Shown here piece after piece: positions 1 to 9,117 of a stretch of 64,000 nt of DNA; within the stretch, counting starts at the first letter, position 1, and each line of letters starts with the position of its first letter. The DNA is taken from contig JAHRBI010000005.1 of NCBI GenBank assembly GCA_019084025.1, positions 372,001 through 436,000 of the forward strand. Direction: 5' to 3'. A program made the position numbers and the translations under genes. This DNA comes from Burkholderiaceae bacterium DAT-1 (GTDB taxonomy: Bacteria > Pseudomonadota > Gammaproteobacteria > Burkholderiales > Chitinimonadaceae). The notes under the pieces are model-generated. The model had not been told where the DNA came from. It was given only the letters and a program-made list of their open reading frames with translations, and made no database searches.

Positions 1-860
1 ACACCCAAGTCGCAGACTGGGTACGCTGCGATCCGCTGGGTTATGTAGGTAGTGATTGCCGCTACGACAACAAGCAACTGACACTCGCAAATAAAGCGCT
101 CAAGCCAGAGACCTCTACAAACTATTCTCTTGGTGCCGTGTTCCAGCCTATCAATGCCCTGATGGCCAGTATCGACTTCTTCAAGATCAAGCAGAAAGAT
201 ACAATCGAAACGCTGGATGCTCAGTACGTCTTGGCGCACGAATACCTTGCCGACAAGAAAACCAAAGATCCCGTCTATTCGGAGATGATCGATCGTCAAC
301 CACGTAATCCGGGTCTGGAAGCAAAATATCCCGGTCTGCATGATGGTCGTCTGATTGGCATGCACCTGCCGTTCATGAATATCGGCCGCACCGAAACCTC
401 GGGCTACGAACTGGGTCTGCGCTACACCTTGAATGCGGGCGAATTGGGCCGCTTCACTGTGAACGAACAGCTGAGCCGCATGCTGGTACTGAAGAAATCC
501 TATGTGCCCGAGCTCGACCCGACCAATCGCCTGGGTGATCTATACAACCCCGCATGGCGCAATGCAGCGCGTCTCTCCTGGGTGCGCGGCTCGTGGTCTG
601 CTGATCTTGTCACTCGCACCACAGCCGGCACTTACGATCTGACCGATCTGCAGAACATGCAGGAGGACTCGAAGAAGCTGTCGACTTACTCCAGTTCGGA
701 TCTGAATGTGGCGTACACCGGTTTCAGGAATCTTGTCCTGAACGCAGGTGTACAGAATCTGACAGACAAGCAGCCTCGGTTTGCAAAAGCTGCAGGTGCC
801 TTCTGGGATAACACATCCGGTCGTTATGTATATGTATCCGGTACATATCGCCTGAAATAA
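1..860 (+). CDS. TonB-dependent receptor, C-terminal part (5' end outside window)
   Basis: The frame is open from the window edge (first whole codon at 3) to a TAA at 858-860, so only about 286 C-terminal residues are present. The stretch alternates short polar and aromatic segments typical of outer-membrane beta strands. It includes the late-barrel pattern NAGVQNLTDKQPRF and a final strand YVYVSGTYRLK, which is how the C-terminal barrel of TonB-dependent receptors ends. Such proteins import siderophores, hemes, cobalamin or glycans using TonB energy. The plug and TonB box lie outside the window, so the substrate cannot be told. It is followed at once by a strong terminator. Confidence 0.85.
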   Translation, partial: TQVADWVRCDPLGYVGSDCRYDNKQLTLANKALKPETSTNYSLGAVFQPINALMASIDFFKIKQKDTIETLDAQYVLAHEYLADKKTKDPVYSEMIDRQPRNPGLEAKYPGLHDGRLIGMHLPFMNIGRTETSGYELGLRYTLNAGELGRFTVNEQLSRMLVLKKSYVPELDPTNRLGDLYNPAWRNAARLSWVRGSWSADLVTRTTAGTYDLTDLQNMQEDSKKLSTYSSSDLNVAYTGFRNLVLNAGVQNLTDKQPRFAKAAGAFWDNTSGRYVYVSGTYRLK

Positions 861-880
861 TCAGTTGAAATGTATACAAA

Positions 881-907
881 AAGACCACCATTTGGTGGTC
901 TTTTTTT
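881..907 (+). terminator. Intrinsic terminator after TonB-dependent receptor
   Basis: AAGACCACC at 881-889 pairs perfectly with GGTGGTCTT at 894-902 across an ATTT loop and is followed by a T run to 907. It starts 20 bases after the receptor stop codon. The A-rich left flank means it could also stop minus-strand transcription. Confidence 0.85.
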
Positions 908-970
908 ACGTAAATTGCGTACATCCATTGATGTGGATTGAGCGTCGACAGATTAAAATTAAATGCATAG

Positions 971-1006
971 AAAAAACAAAACCCAGCCGAAGCTGGGTTT
1001 TGTTTT
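971..1006 (-). terminator. Intrinsic terminator for tRNA-Thr
   Basis: Read on the minus strand, AAAACAAAACCCAGC pairs with GCTGGGTTTTGTTTT around a TTCG tetraloop (plus-strand loop CGAA at 988-991) and ends in a T tract (plus-strand A run 971-976). It begins 5 bases beyond the tRNA CCA end, so it is the tRNA terminator. Confidence 0.85.
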
Positions 1007-1010
1007 AATT

Positions 1011-1086
<76 letters not shown>

Positions 1087-1126
1087 GTAGGAGTAGAATT
1101 ATAGCGGCCTATTTCATTCCTGGCAA

Positions 1127-2152
1127 CTATTTTTTTAATAAATCTTTTGACATGAAGAATGCGTCGGAGAAAAACGCATCGTCAGGCAAGCCACGTCCGG
1201 TGAACCCACCATGCGCTGCTTCAACCATTACAGGGGCGCCACAGGCATACACTTCGAAGCCGGACATGTCTGCGAAGTCATGCGTGACAGCCTCATGCAC
1301 AAAGCCTGTACGGCCTTGCCAATGATCTTCCGGCTTAGGCTCGGAGAGGACTGGAATAAACGTAAAGTTTGCATGCTCGGCCTGCCATTGTGCGGCAAGC
1401 TCCGGCATATATAAATCCGCCAGCGAGCGCGCGCCCCAATAGAGAATCATTTCCCGATCGATTCCCTTATGAATGGCGTATTCAACAATACTCTTAATAG
1501 GAGCAAAACCTGTTCCGCTTGCCAGGAAAATAATAGGCTTATCGGAATCTTCTCTCAAAAAGAAAGATCCAAGCGGGCCAGTAAAGCGGAGAATCTCTCG
1601 CTCACGCATTTGGCTAAATACGTACTCGGAGAATTCACCGCCAGGCACCAGGCGAATATGTAATTGCAAGATGCCATCTACATAGGGTGCATTCGCCAAT
1701 GAAAAGCTGCGCTTTTTACCGTCACGCGTATGGATATCGATATATTGACCAGCCAAGAATTGCAGCCGCTCATTCGTGGGCAGTTTCAGAGACAAAACTG
1801 CGACATCATGAGATACCCGATCAATCTTTTCTACCCGACAGGGTAAGGTTCGAATCTGAATATCCTTAGTGGCCTGAATCTCGCGGCACTCAATGACCAC
1901 GTCGTCTTCCGGCACAGCGCAGCAGAACAGCGCCAACCCAGCCGCAACCTCAGTCTGATTCAAGGCACTGGTAGAGTGATCGCGATGGCGTACCTCTCCC
2001 GCCAGCACTTTTCCCTTACATGCACCACACGCCCCATTGCGACAGCCGTAGGGCATGTTGAATCCTGCGCGCATTGCCGCATCGAGAATGGTTTCCCCTT
2101 CTTCAATGGCGATGGTTTGCTTGCTCGGTTCAATCGTCAGTTGCTTTGCCAT
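1127..2152 (-). CDS. 2Fe-2S ferredoxin-type flavin reductase (CDP-6-deoxy-delta-3,4-glucoseen reductase-like)
   Basis: A 341-residue electron-transfer protein. Residues 1-90 are a plant-type ferredoxin with cluster ligands C37, C42, C45 and one of C77/C78. Then come an FAD-binding barrel (RSFSLANAP) and an NAD-binding lobe (FLASGTGFAPIKSI). This order is shared with AscD/RfbI-type reductases and with the reductase component of aromatic oxygenases; betaproteobacterial copies outside sugar clusters usually carry the glucoseen-reductase name with no proven role. The start at 2152 is preferred over 2170 because AGGAAAG lies 3 bases before it. It is divergent from the SDR gene at 2200. No oxygenase or deoxysugar gene is adjacent, so the acceptor is unknown. 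Confidence 0.8.
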   Translation of the reverse strand: MAKQLTIEPSKQTIAIEEGETILDAAMRAGFNMPYGCRNGACGACKGKVLAGEVRHRDHSTSALNQTEVAAGLALFCCAVPEDDVVIECREIQATKDIQIRTLPCRVEKIDRVSHDVAVLSLKLPTNERLQFLAGQYIDIHTRDGKKRSFSLANAPYVDGILQLHIRLVPGGEFSEYVFSQMREREILRFTGPLGSFFLREDSDKPIIFLASGTGFAPIKSIVEYAIHKGIDREMILYWGARSLADLYMPELAAQWQAEHANFTFIPVLSEPKPEDHWQGRTGFVHEAVTHDFADMSGFEVYACGAPVMVEAAHGGFTGRGLPDDAFFSDAFFMSKDLLKK

Positions 2153-2199
2153 GAACTTTCCTGCTGGCATGATTCAATGCAATTGGAGACAATGTAATC

Positions 2200-3072
2200 A
2201 TGCAAAGATTATTGATCGTTGGATGTGGCGACGTCATGAAGCGCGCCGTTCCGTGGTTGACCCGCCACTTTGAAGTGTATGCCATCGCACGGAGCCATAC
2301 ATCGGCTCAGCACTTGCGCAGTTTGGCCGTCAGGCCTGTGCTTGCCGATCTGGATCAGCCAGCCACGCTGGGCAGACTCTCAAATCTGGCGGAGGTCATT
2401 GTTCATTCCGCCCCGCCGCCGGGTACTGGCATGCAGGATGGTCGAACGCGGGCGCTCATTGCCGCCTTACTCAAGGGCAGGAGTGTACCACGGCGTATCG
2501 TCTATATCAGTACAAGTGGTATCTACGGCGATCATCAAGGCGCGATCATTGATGAGACGGCCCGACGGCACACGCAGTCCGGTCGCGCCATTCGGCGGGT
2601 AGATGCCGAACAGCAACTTCGTCATGCGTGCAAGGCCAAGGGTATAGAGCTGATCATTCTACGTGCGCCGGGGATATACGCAGCCGATCGTTTACCGATC
2701 GACCGGCTTCGCAATGGTACGGCCGCTATAAATCACGAAGAGGACAGTTACAGCAATCATATCCACGCGGATGATCTGGCAAAGGCGGTGTGCCTCGCCC
2801 TCTTCCGGGGGGCAAACGGCCGGGCAATCAATATCAATGATGACTCAGCCTGGAAAATGGGTGAATGGTTTGATCGGGTCGCGGATTACGCCCAGCAGCC
2901 ACGTCCGCCAAGAGCTTCAAAAGAAAGCATACGACGTTTAGTCTCCCCGCAATTGTGGTCTTTCATGCAGGAGTCCAGGCGTCTGACGAATCAGCGGATG
3001 AAACGTGAACTGAAGCTACGCCTGGCCTATCCCGATGCTAGCCACCTGTTCAAGCTCACTCGCAAGGGGTGA
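2200..3072 (+). CDS. SDR-family NAD(P)-dependent protein (YeeZ-like epimerase fold)
   Basis: A 290-residue extended/atypical short-chain dehydrogenase. It begins with a glycine-rich nucleotide-binding motif (LLIVGCGDVMKR) and contains YISTSGIYGD, the place of the active-site Ser/Tyr in epimerase-like SDRs, but the usual YxxxK is not obvious. A HADDLAKAV segment near residue 190 is typical of NAD-dependent epimerase families. The closest general match is the YeeZ-like group of uncharacterised proteins. A GGAG lies 11 bases before the ATG. It starts 47 bases from the divergent reductase gene and converges on the PilZ gene. The substrate is unknown. Confidence 0.75.
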   Translation: MQRLLIVGCGDVMKRAVPWLTRHFEVYAIARSHTSAQHLRSLAVRPVLADLDQPATLGRLSNLAEVIVHSAPPPGTGMQDGRTRALIAALLKGRSVPRRIVYISTSGIYGDHQGAIIDETARRHTQSGRAIRRVDAEQQLRHACKAKGIELIILRAPGIYAADRLPIDRLRNGTAAINHEEDSYSNHIHADDLAKAVCLALFRGANGRAININDDSAWKMGEWFDRVADYAQQPRPPRASKESIRRLVSPQLWSFMQESRRLTNQRMKRELKLRLAYPDASHLFKLTRKG

Positions 3073-3110
3073 GTGAGCCCAGAAACGAATGGTCAGTATG
3101 GCTTGCCGGA

Positions 3111-3896
3111 TTACTTCTTGAGCAATTGATGACGCTCGCGCTCTAGCGTTGCGATAAAGCGCTGCAAGATGTTTTCAACATTCCGCGGCAAATCGACAAA
3201 CTTGAACCCCGCCAATACTTGAACGTTACCGTTGCGCTGCGTCACCTTACGGGCGCTCCGCACTTCAAGCGTCACTGTAATCAGGCCCATGGTGCCCAGA
3301 TCAAGTCGGCAATCTTTGAAGTGATCCAGTACCTCGGCATGCACCCCTTGAGGCAACCATCCGCCCAATCCGCCAATGGAGATATCGTGTAGCGACATAT
3401 CTACCATCCGTCCATCCGGATGTAGCATCTGGCAGAGAATGGGTTTTCCGACCGGTGTTTCCAGACGGAAAAACTCGCGACGCTGCAGCTTGATCATGTC
3501 GGGCGGAAAGGGTGCCTTGAATGCCGGCCCGCTATCCAGGGTCACTTTGCTCACATTGCCGCGAACAACAAACTGGATCTTGACGCCCTCGGGCGCAGCG
3601 GCAAAGACGACACGATCAGCCGAGGTGACCGCCTGATTGACGCGCTCCGCACCGGATACATCAAACCAGAAATGGCCTTCTTTAAGATTGACGTCAACGA
3701 TGGTTGAAATAAAGCTGGTTTTGCCATGATCAACGTAAACGCACGTCAAATCATGCTTTTTGGCTAATGCCAGCAGCGCATGACCGATTTCCATCGGTGA
3801 ATGCAGCATGTACGAACTGACATCCACACCTTCTGGAATCAGTGCAATGGTATTGGAATTGACGTCCACAGTTTTATTTATACCCAACCGTACCAA
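3111..3896 (-). CDS. YcgR-like PilZ-domain protein, c-di-GMP-responsive flagellar brake
   Basis: About 261 residues with the YcgR plan: an N-terminal YcgR-N barrel containing LHSPMEIGHALL, then a C-terminal PilZ domain. PilZ signatures are visible: RREFFR (the RxxxR c-di-GMP motif) near residue 138 and DISIGGLGG (DxSxxG) about 35 residues later. In enterobacteria YcgR binds the flagellar motor and slows swimming when c-di-GMP is high. The start is uncertain: the longest frame begins with TTG immediately after the SCO1 stop codon, without a clear Shine-Dalgarno, and an internal GTG at about codon 10 is an alternative. It sits at the 3' end of the oxidase-assembly genes; no flagellar gene is in the window. 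Confidence 0.85.
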   Translation of the reverse strand: MVRLGINKTVDVNSNTIALIPEGVDVSSYMLHSPMEIGHALLALAKKHDLTCVYVDHGKTSFISTIVDVNLKEGHFWFDVSGAERVNQAVTSADRVVFAAAPEGVKIQFVVRGNVSKVTLDSGPAFKAPFPPDMIKLQRREFFRLETPVGKPILCQMLHPDGRMVDMSLHDISIGGLGGWLPQGVHAEVLDHFKDCRLDLGTMGLITVTLEVRSARKVTQRNGNVQVLAGFKFVDLPRNVENILQRFIATLERERHQLLKK

Positions 3897-4484
3897 TCAG
3901 GAGCGCAACAACTCGGCAATATCGTGGGTAAACACGCTGCTGCCCGAACCATAGTTCACGAACAGACGGATTTTACCCTCTCTATCTAGAATATAGCTGC
4001 CCGCACTGTGGTCAACACTGTAATTTTTAGGATCTTTGCCGTTTACCTTCTGGTAAACGATCTTAAAGCTGTCCGCAACAGACTTGATTTGCTCCGGTGA
4101 ACCCGTCAGTCCGACAAACCGTTTATCGAATGCAGGCACGTACCGGGCTAATGTTGCAACATCATCGCGCTCGGGATCAACTGACACAAACAGAACCTGC
4201 ACATGCTCGGCTGCCGCACCGAGCTGTTTCATGGTGTTACTCAATTCGTACAAGGTGGTTGGACACACTTCCGGGCAATGGGTAAAGCCGAAAAACAGGA
4301 CAACGACCTTTCCTCGATAATCCTCTAATCGATGCGTCTTGCCATCATGCCCAGTCAATACCAGTGGCCCACCTATCGCAGCCCCGGTAATGTCGACAGA
4401 TTGAAAGCTAACCTTCGGCTTCTCCTGTCCGCATGCGCCGATCAAGATACACGCAACAAAAATGGCAAGCACGCGCAACCACAT
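3897..4484 (-). CDS. SCO1/SenC copper chaperone lipoprotein
   Basis: A 195-residue thioredoxin-fold protein that delivers copper to the CuA site of cytochrome oxidase subunit II. The N-terminus is a lipoprotein signal with lipobox LIGAC (C18), giving a membrane-anchored periplasmic protein. The copper ligands are C70 and C74 in THCPEVCPT plus the histidine of VDHSAGSY near residue 160. The start at 4484 is preferred to 4499 because AAGGA lies 7 bases before it and it places the signal peptide correctly. It is directly downstream of ctaB and within the oxidase biogenesis group. Confidence 0.93.
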   Translation of the reverse strand: MWLRVLAIFVACILIGACGQEKPKVSFQSVDITGAAIGGPLVLTGHDGKTHRLEDYRGKVVVLFFGFTHCPEVCPTTLYELSNTMKQLGAAAEHVQVLFVSVDPERDDVATLARYVPAFDKRFVGLTGSPEQIKSVADSFKIVYQKVNGKDPKNYSVDHSAGSYILDREGKIRLFVNYGSGSSVFTHDIAELLRS

Positions 4485-4507
4485 GCAGGATTCCTTCATT
4501 CAATCAA

Positions 4508-5413
4508 TCACATAATCGGCACATAGTGATCAACCAGCAGTGCCGCAAACAACAAAGTCAGATACAGAATCGAATAGCGAAACGCACGCCTGGCGAGCGC
4601 ATCCGAATACTGTTGTTTGATTCGCCAAGCATAAACCAGATAGATGCCATCCAGTAGCAATACCGATACCAAATAGATCCATCCGCTCATCCGGGTCGCA
4701 AAAGGCAAGAGGGTAATCGCAGTCAGGATGACTGTATAGAGGAAAACGTGAAGCTGGGTAAATGCCATGCCATGCGTCACCGGTAGCATTGGCAGTCCGG
4801 CTCGCGCATATTCCTCTTTTCTATACAGCGCCAACGACCAGAAATGCGGAGGTGTCCACGCGAATATGATCAAAAACATCAGCATGGCATCGTGCGATAC
4901 CGTGCCCGTCATCGCAGCCCAACCCAGAATAGGCGGCATAGCACCAGATGCACCTCCGATGACAATGTTCTGCGGGGTGTTCGGTTTAAGCAACAAAGTA
5001 TAAATGATCGCATAACCAACAAATGTAGCCAGCGTCAGCCACATCGTCAGTGGATTCACCCATTCATGCAACATCGCCAATCCGGCCAGTCCGAATACGC
5101 CAGCAAATGCTAGCGTTTCCGTCGTGCTGACCTGACCTCTTGGCAGCGGGCGTGCACGCGTGCGAGCCATAACTGCATCAATTTTCTGCTCAACCAGACA
5201 GTTAATTGCCGCTGCCGCGCCGGCAACCAAGCCGATCCCCACTGTTGCTGCCGCCAATGTGCCCCAGTCTGGCATTCCCTTTACCGACAGAAACATGCCA
5301 ATGACCGCACAAAATACGATTAGCATGATCACACGCGGCTTACTCAGCGCAATAAATGACTTCAGGCGTTGTATCAGTCCCGCTTCCACGCGCCGTTCGA
5401 TTACCGTTTCCAT
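4508..5413 (-). CDS. ctaB: Protoheme IX farnesyltransferase (heme O synthase)
   Basis: A 301-residue polytopic UbiA-family prenyltransferase that adds farnesyl to heme b to make heme O, the precursor of heme A. Motifs seen: [17 protein letters not shown] near the N-terminus, the Asp-rich [15 protein letters not shown], and [11 protein letters not shown] further on, all characteristic of CyoE/CtaB. About seven to nine membrane segments are apparent. The start at 5413 follows AAGGAGG with 6-base spacing, and its codon lies one base after the ctaA stop, so the two genes are translationally close. It acts upstream of CtaA in the heme A route. Confidence 0.95.
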   Translation of the reverse strand: METVIERRVEAGLIQRLKSFIALSKPRVIMLIVFCAVIGMFLSVKGMPDWGTLAAATVGIGLVAGAAAAINCLVEQKIDAVMARTRARPLPRGQVSTTETLAFAGVFGLAGLAMLHEWVNPLTMWLTLATFVGYAIIYTLLLKPNTPQNIVIGGASGAMPPILGWAAMTGTVSHDAMLMFLIIFAWTPPHFWSLALYRKEEYARAGLPMLPVTHGMAFTQLHVFLYTVILTAITLLPFATRMSGWIYLVSVLLLDGIYLVYAWRIKQQYSDALARRAFRYSILYLTLLFAALLVDHYVPIM

Positions 5414-5414
5414 T

Positions 5415-6401
5415 TCATGCCTCCTTGCTTGCTGCTGCAAGCCTGAAATTGACGATCACCATCAGCACAAGCAATAGACCTGCGCCCGCGTTATGCATCA
5501 CTGCCACCGGCAATGGCAAACGCAACAATACATTCGCAATACCCAGCGATACTTGCAGAACCAGCGCCAATACCAGTATCCACTTCATGCGGGGTAATGC
5601 AGCTGCGCGATGAAGACGCCAGACAAGATTCAACACTGCAATTGTTGTGATCAGTGCACCGACGCGATGCAACCAGTGAATGCCGGTCATATTTGCCATA
5701 TCCAGCGGGCGGCCATCAGCGGTTTGCCCTAATTCACGGAACAGGTGAAACGCATCCCCAAAGGCCATTGGCGGTACAAGCGCGCCCTGACAAGTGGGGA
5801 AATCAGTACATGCAAGCGCCGCATAATTCGTACTTACCCAACCGCCAAGTGCAATCTGGAGCACGACACATCCAAGTGCGAGCAGCGCCCAGGGACGAAT
5901 AGAGGCATTCACAGGACGCACATGTTCACGCGTATACCCCAGCTTGAGTGCCCACCATACCAGCAGAATCAACGTAGCCAATCCACCCAGCAAATGGGCG
6001 GTCACAATGGCAGGCTTGAGCAGCAACGTGACCGTCCACATGCCCAAGGCCCCCTGCAGACAGATGACCAACACCAGTGCACCCGGCAAGCGCAATGATT
6101 GCTTTAGCTTATCCCGCATCATCATGGCGGCGATAAACAAACTCAGGACAACCAAGCCAAGCCCGCTAGCGAAATAGCGATGTATCATTTCCCGCCAGGC
6201 CTTGCCCATAGATACATAGCCGTTGGGCGCCTCACTGACTGCTGCATGTATTTCACTGGCTGCGTGGGCTGGCGATAACTTGCCATAACAACCCGGCCAG
6301 TCCGGACATCCCAATCCCGCATCAGACAATCTGACGTAGGCGCCAAGCACAATCAGTCCAAATGCCCAGATCGCAGCAAATAGTACCCATTTACGAAACA
6401 T
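5415..6401 (-). CDS. ctaA: Heme A synthase (COX15/CtaA)
   Basis: A 328-residue membrane protein that oxidises the heme O methyl group to the formyl of heme A. Typical features are [21 protein letters not shown] near the start, [17 protein letters not shown], and a second half with [18 protein letters not shown] and VMHNAGAG; the paired histidines in successive helices ligate heme. About eight membrane segments are visible. It is followed closely by ctaB and preceded by a SCO-like protein, within the oxidase assembly group. Confidence 0.95.
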   Translation of the reverse strand: MFRKWVLFAAIWAFGLIVLGAYVRLSDAGLGCPDWPGCYGKLSPAHAASEIHAAVSEAPNGYVSMGKAWREMIHRYFASGLGLVVLSLFIAAMMMRDKLKQSLRLPGALVLVICLQGALGMWTVTLLLKPAIVTAHLLGGLATLILLVWWALKLGYTREHVRPVNASIRPWALLALGCVVLQIALGGWVSTNYAALACTDFPTCQGALVPPMAFGDAFHLFRELGQTADGRPLDMANMTGIHWLHRVGALITTIAVLNLVWRLHRAAALPRMKWILVLALVLQVSLGIANVLLRLPLPVAVMHNAGAGLLLVLMVIVNFRLAAASKEA

Positions 6402-6421
6402 AAACTGCTCCTCTTATTCGC

Positions 6422-6997
6422 CTAGCCCAGGCGTTCGTTATTTTTCAGCAGTTTGCCGATTTCCTTGATGACTTTCTGTCGATTAGCGTCATCGGCGTAA
6501 CGCATGACCTGATTCCCTAGCGGATCAATCAGATACATTGCGGATGCGGTATCGCCATCCAAAGCCACATCAGATGCCAATACGCGAACGTCCGCTCCTT
6601 CTGCAGCCCGCAAGGCATCCTTTTGAGGCCAAGTGCCATCACTCACAATCCATACCCGCCGAATGCGCTCCATATCTTGCCCCTGGGCAAGTCGGAACTG
6701 GCGCGATGCAAACAAACGATCTCGGCAGCTTTGCTCGCACCCCGACGGTGCAAGCACCAGCAAAAGCCATTTCCCTCTAAATGCATCGAGCCCTGCAACC
6801 TGACCGCGCTCATCCAGAAGCCTCATGTCGACAACAGGTTTTGTGTGCAAAAGCTCGCCATAGCTTTGCCCACCAGAGGGCTTCCATATGAAATAGGAGG
6901 CCATCGCAGCCACAACCGGCACAATTGTCAGACAGGCAATGCCCGCAACAATCCACTTACCGTTCCGCTTACCTTCGACTTTATCGGTCTGTGCCAT
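6422..6997 (-). CDS. Membrane-anchored SCO/thioredoxin-like protein of the cox cluster
   Basis: A 191-residue protein with one N-terminal transmembrane segment (after a basic KRNGKW, around residues 18-38) and a periplasmic domain. The periplasmic part looks like a divergent SCO/thioredoxin fold: LDAFRGKWLLLVL followed by SGCEQSC, a CxxxC resembling the SCO copper motif, and later YLIDPLGNQVMRY. The usual SCO histidine is not evident. Proteins of this kind sit between SURF1 and CtaA in many betaproteobacteria and are presumed oxidase assembly factors. The start at 6997 follows GGAAG and overlaps the SURF1 end by 17 bases. The role is inferred from context. Confidence 0.7.
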   Translation of the reverse strand: MAQTDKVEGKRNGKWIVAGIACLTIVPVVAAMASYFIWKPSGGQSYGELLHTKPVVDMRLLDERGQVAGLDAFRGKWLLLVLAPSGCEQSCRDRLFASRQFRLAQGQDMERIRRVWIVSDGTWPQKDALRAAEGADVRVLASDVALDGDTASAMYLIDPLGNQVMRYADDANRQKVIKEIGKLLKNNERLG

Positions 6998-7670
6998 CTT
7001 TTTGCTTCCAGTGGGATCTGACAAATAGGATCAGCGCTACCACTGCAAATAGCAGCCACTGACCTGCATAACTGAAATTTTTGAATGCTCCGTCATCCGG
7101 AGGCATCCAGTCACGTGTAAGTACACGATCACTGTCAAGTTGCTCGGCACAGGCATCTAATGAATGGCCAATCATCCGCTCATACGCCACACGATCGAGG
7201 TTCTGCCAGACCTGCCCCGCAATCTGCTCATTGGACAAGGCAAGGTATCTAAATTTGAATGGCACCACGCGCAGGGTAATGGTTTGCAATCCTGTTGCCG
7301 GTTGCGGAATGGCCGTCGCCGGAAGATCACGCGGGATCCATCCGCGCTTCACGAGTACAACCTTGCCATTCGCCAACTGAAACGGCGCAATGGCCAGATA
7401 ACCGGGGAGCTCGCCATGCATTTGATTGTCTAACAGGATGGCACCGCTTTGCAGCCAGTGTCCCGTCACTACATAGGCTCGCCAGACCTCAGCGCGAGCG
7501 AGTTCCATGTTCAGAGGCAGAGGCTTGTCATTCAGGACATGCTGATACGCCTCTCCGGAACGCATGCGCGCTTTCCCCTTCTGATATTGCCAGTTTGCCA
7601 GCAACAGGGTAGCGCCCAGGAACAAGAGGGTAATACTCAGAACCAGTGGGTGGGGACGACGCAACAACAT
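6981..7670 (-). CDS. SURF1 family cytochrome oxidase assembly protein
   Basis: A 229-residue protein with the SURF1 layout: a transmembrane helix near residues 10-28, a large periplasmic domain with GHWLQSGAILLDNQ and LVKRGWIPRD, and a second transmembrane helix near the C-terminus (NFSYAGQWLLFAVVALI). SURF1/Shy1 proteins help insert heme A into subunit I. It is the first gene of the minus-strand run SURF1-SCO-like-ctaA-ctaB-SCO1, and is divergent from the DUF2909 gene. Confidence 0.9.
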   Translation of the reverse strand: MLLRRPHPLVLSITLLFLGATLLLANWQYQKGKARMRSGEAYQHVLNDKPLPLNMELARAEVWRAYVVTGHWLQSGAILLDNQMHGELPGYLAIAPFQLANGKVVLVKRGWIPRDLPATAIPQPATGLQTITLRVVPFKFRYLALSNEQIAGQVWQNLDRVAYERMIGHSLDACAEQLDSDRVLTRDWMPPDDGAFKNFSYAGQWLLFAVVALILFVRSHWKQKDGTDR

Positions 7671-7748
7671 GACATTTCTTCGGTAGGGGGACTGTTTGCG
7701 GATGATGCTCGAGACTAGACTGGCGCTTCTACAACTCAGGGCATAGAC

Positions 7749-7949
7749 ATGAAAATTCTGGTTGTCATCATGATTGCAGTGATTCTGTTTTCGCTGGGAA
7801 GCGCACTGACTACCTTAATCAAATACCGCGGTGAGTCCGAAAAGACGGTCAAATTTCTAACGATTCGTGTCGCGCTGTCCATCATTCTTTTCTTGCTGCT
7901 GATGGTGGGCTTTGCAACCGGTGTATTTCAGCCACATACCGTGGCCTAA
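7749..7949 (+). CDS. DUF2909 twin-transmembrane small protein
   Basis: A 66-residue protein with two hydrophobic helices (about residues 3-24 and 40-60) separated by a charged loop containing YRGESEKTVKFLTIRV. This matches the DUF2909 family, found beside cytochrome oxidase genes in betaproteobacteria; its function is not established. It is the only plus-strand gene inside the oxidase cluster and lies between SURF1 and coxC. Confidence 0.85.
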   Translation: MKILVVIMIAVILFSLGSALTTLIKYRGESEKTVKFLTIRVALSIILFLLLMVGFATGVFQPHTVA

Positions 7950-7956
7950 GCCATCG

Positions 7957-7982
7957 AAAAAGGGGACGAAGACCGCGTCCCC
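7957..7982 (-). terminator. Intrinsic terminator downstream of coxC
   Basis: On the minus strand GGGGACG pairs with CGTCCCC across a 7-base loop (plus-strand 7962-7982) and is followed by a T run (plus A run 7957-7961). It lies between the convergent DUF2909 and coxC genes. Confidence 0.75.
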
Positions 7983-7996
7983 CTCCCCTTCATCAT

Positions 7997-8848
7997 TTAC
8001 ATCCAGTACACAAACACAAACAGGATCAGCCACACCACATCGACGAAGTGCCAGTACCATGCGGCCGCTTCAAATGCAAAATGGTGGTGAGGATTGAAGT
8101 GCTTTTTAATTGCTCGGACAAGCTGAACGGTCAGCATGATCGTACCAATCAGCACATGCATTCCGTGAAAGCCGGTCATCATGTAAAAGGTACCGCCGTA
8201 CACGCCCGACTTCAGGGTCAGATTCATTTCTGTAATGGCGTGGTGGTATTCCATGACCTGAAATCCAAGGAATAAGGCACCAAGACCAACTGTCAAAATC
8301 AGACCTTGAATCAGTTGGCTATTTTTCCCTTTCATCAGCCCCCAGTGCGCCCAAGTCAGCGTAGCGCCGGAGGTCAGCAGCAAAAGCGTATTGATTGCAG
8401 GCAGGCCAAATGGCTTCATGGCTTCGTAGTGCTCGACACCGCTTGGTGCGACTTTCATCGGCCACTCACCAATGAAATCTGGCCAGAGAATTTTGTGGCT
8501 CAGACTTGCCAGATCAGGCACCGAGATTTCGCGGATGTAATACAGTGCGCCAAAAAACGCCGCAAAGAACATCACCTCGGAAAAAATAAACCAGCCCATT
8601 CCCCAACGGAATGACATATCCACCTGTCCGGTATAGCTGCCCGCCTGTGATTCATGAATCACATCGCCAAACCAACCAAACAGCATGTACAGCAAAATCG
8701 AAATACCGAGTGCGAGCGACCCATACCCGATCCCCACTCCGTTAATCGACAATGCGGCGCCGAGGCCAATAAAGAACAGCGCAAACGACCCAACCAGCGG
8801 CCACTTCGACGGCTGCGGTACAAAGTATCCAGTTTGATGCGTTGCCAT
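7997..8848 (-). CDS. coxC: Cytochrome c oxidase subunit III
   Basis: A 283-residue seven-helix membrane protein. Family marks include FRWGMGWFIFSEVMFFAAFFGALYY (given here only as a landmark near residue 80), GATLTWAHWGLM, the MTGFHGMHVLIG segment and the C-terminal AAWYWHFVDVVWL. Subunit III stabilises the catalytic core and its oxygen access path. The start at 8848 (MATHQTGYF) is chosen over the longer frame at 8914 because GGAG lies 7 bases before it and homologs begin here. It is downstream of cox11 and DUF2970 in the same orientation. Confidence 0.95.
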   Translation of the reverse strand: MATHQTGYFVPQPSKWPLVGSFALFFIGLGAALSINGVGIGYGSLALGISILLYMLFGWFGDVIHESQAGSYTGQVDMSFRWGMGWFIFSEVMFFAAFFGALYYIREISVPDLASLSHKILWPDFIGEWPMKVAPSGVEHYEAMKPFGLPAINTLLLLTSGATLTWAHWGLMKGKNSQLIQGLILTVGLGALFLGFQVMEYHHAITEMNLTLKSGVYGGTFYMMTGFHGMHVLIGTIMLTVQLVRAIKKHFNPHHHFAFEAAAWYWHFVDVVWLILFVFVYWM

Positions 8849-8910
8849 GATGTTGCTCCGATGTCGTGCAATACTTGATTGCGGTTTCTTAGATTTCTCG
8901 GGTGATTCCA

Positions 8911-9117
8911 TCAACGTGTGATCGTTCTAACCAGCAGCACCAGTACCGTAATCAAGCAGGCAACACAGATAACGGCTGCCAGTATGATCTGTAACGGAGA
9001 CAGCTTTGCTTGATCCTGCTTTGAGTGCGCTCCCTTCCTAATACCCGTGAATGCAGAAAAGACCGTCAAAATTGCGGGTACAGGATTCCATTTCACACCC
9101 GGCTTTTCTGAGTTCAT
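8911..9117 (-). CDS. DUF2970 small membrane protein
   Basis: A 68-residue protein with the DUF2970 signature: a soluble N-terminus carrying VLTVFSAFTGIRKG-type residues (here AILTVFSAFTGIRKGA) and one C-terminal transmembrane helix around residues 43-64. These proteins occur between cox11 and coxC in betaproteobacterial oxidase operons; no function is proven. It overlaps the end of cox11 by 4 bases, so translation is probably coupled. Confidence 0.85.
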   Translation of the reverse strand: MNSEKPGVKWNPVPAILTVFSAFTGIRKGAHSKQDQAKLSPLQIILAAVICVACLITVLVLLVRTITR

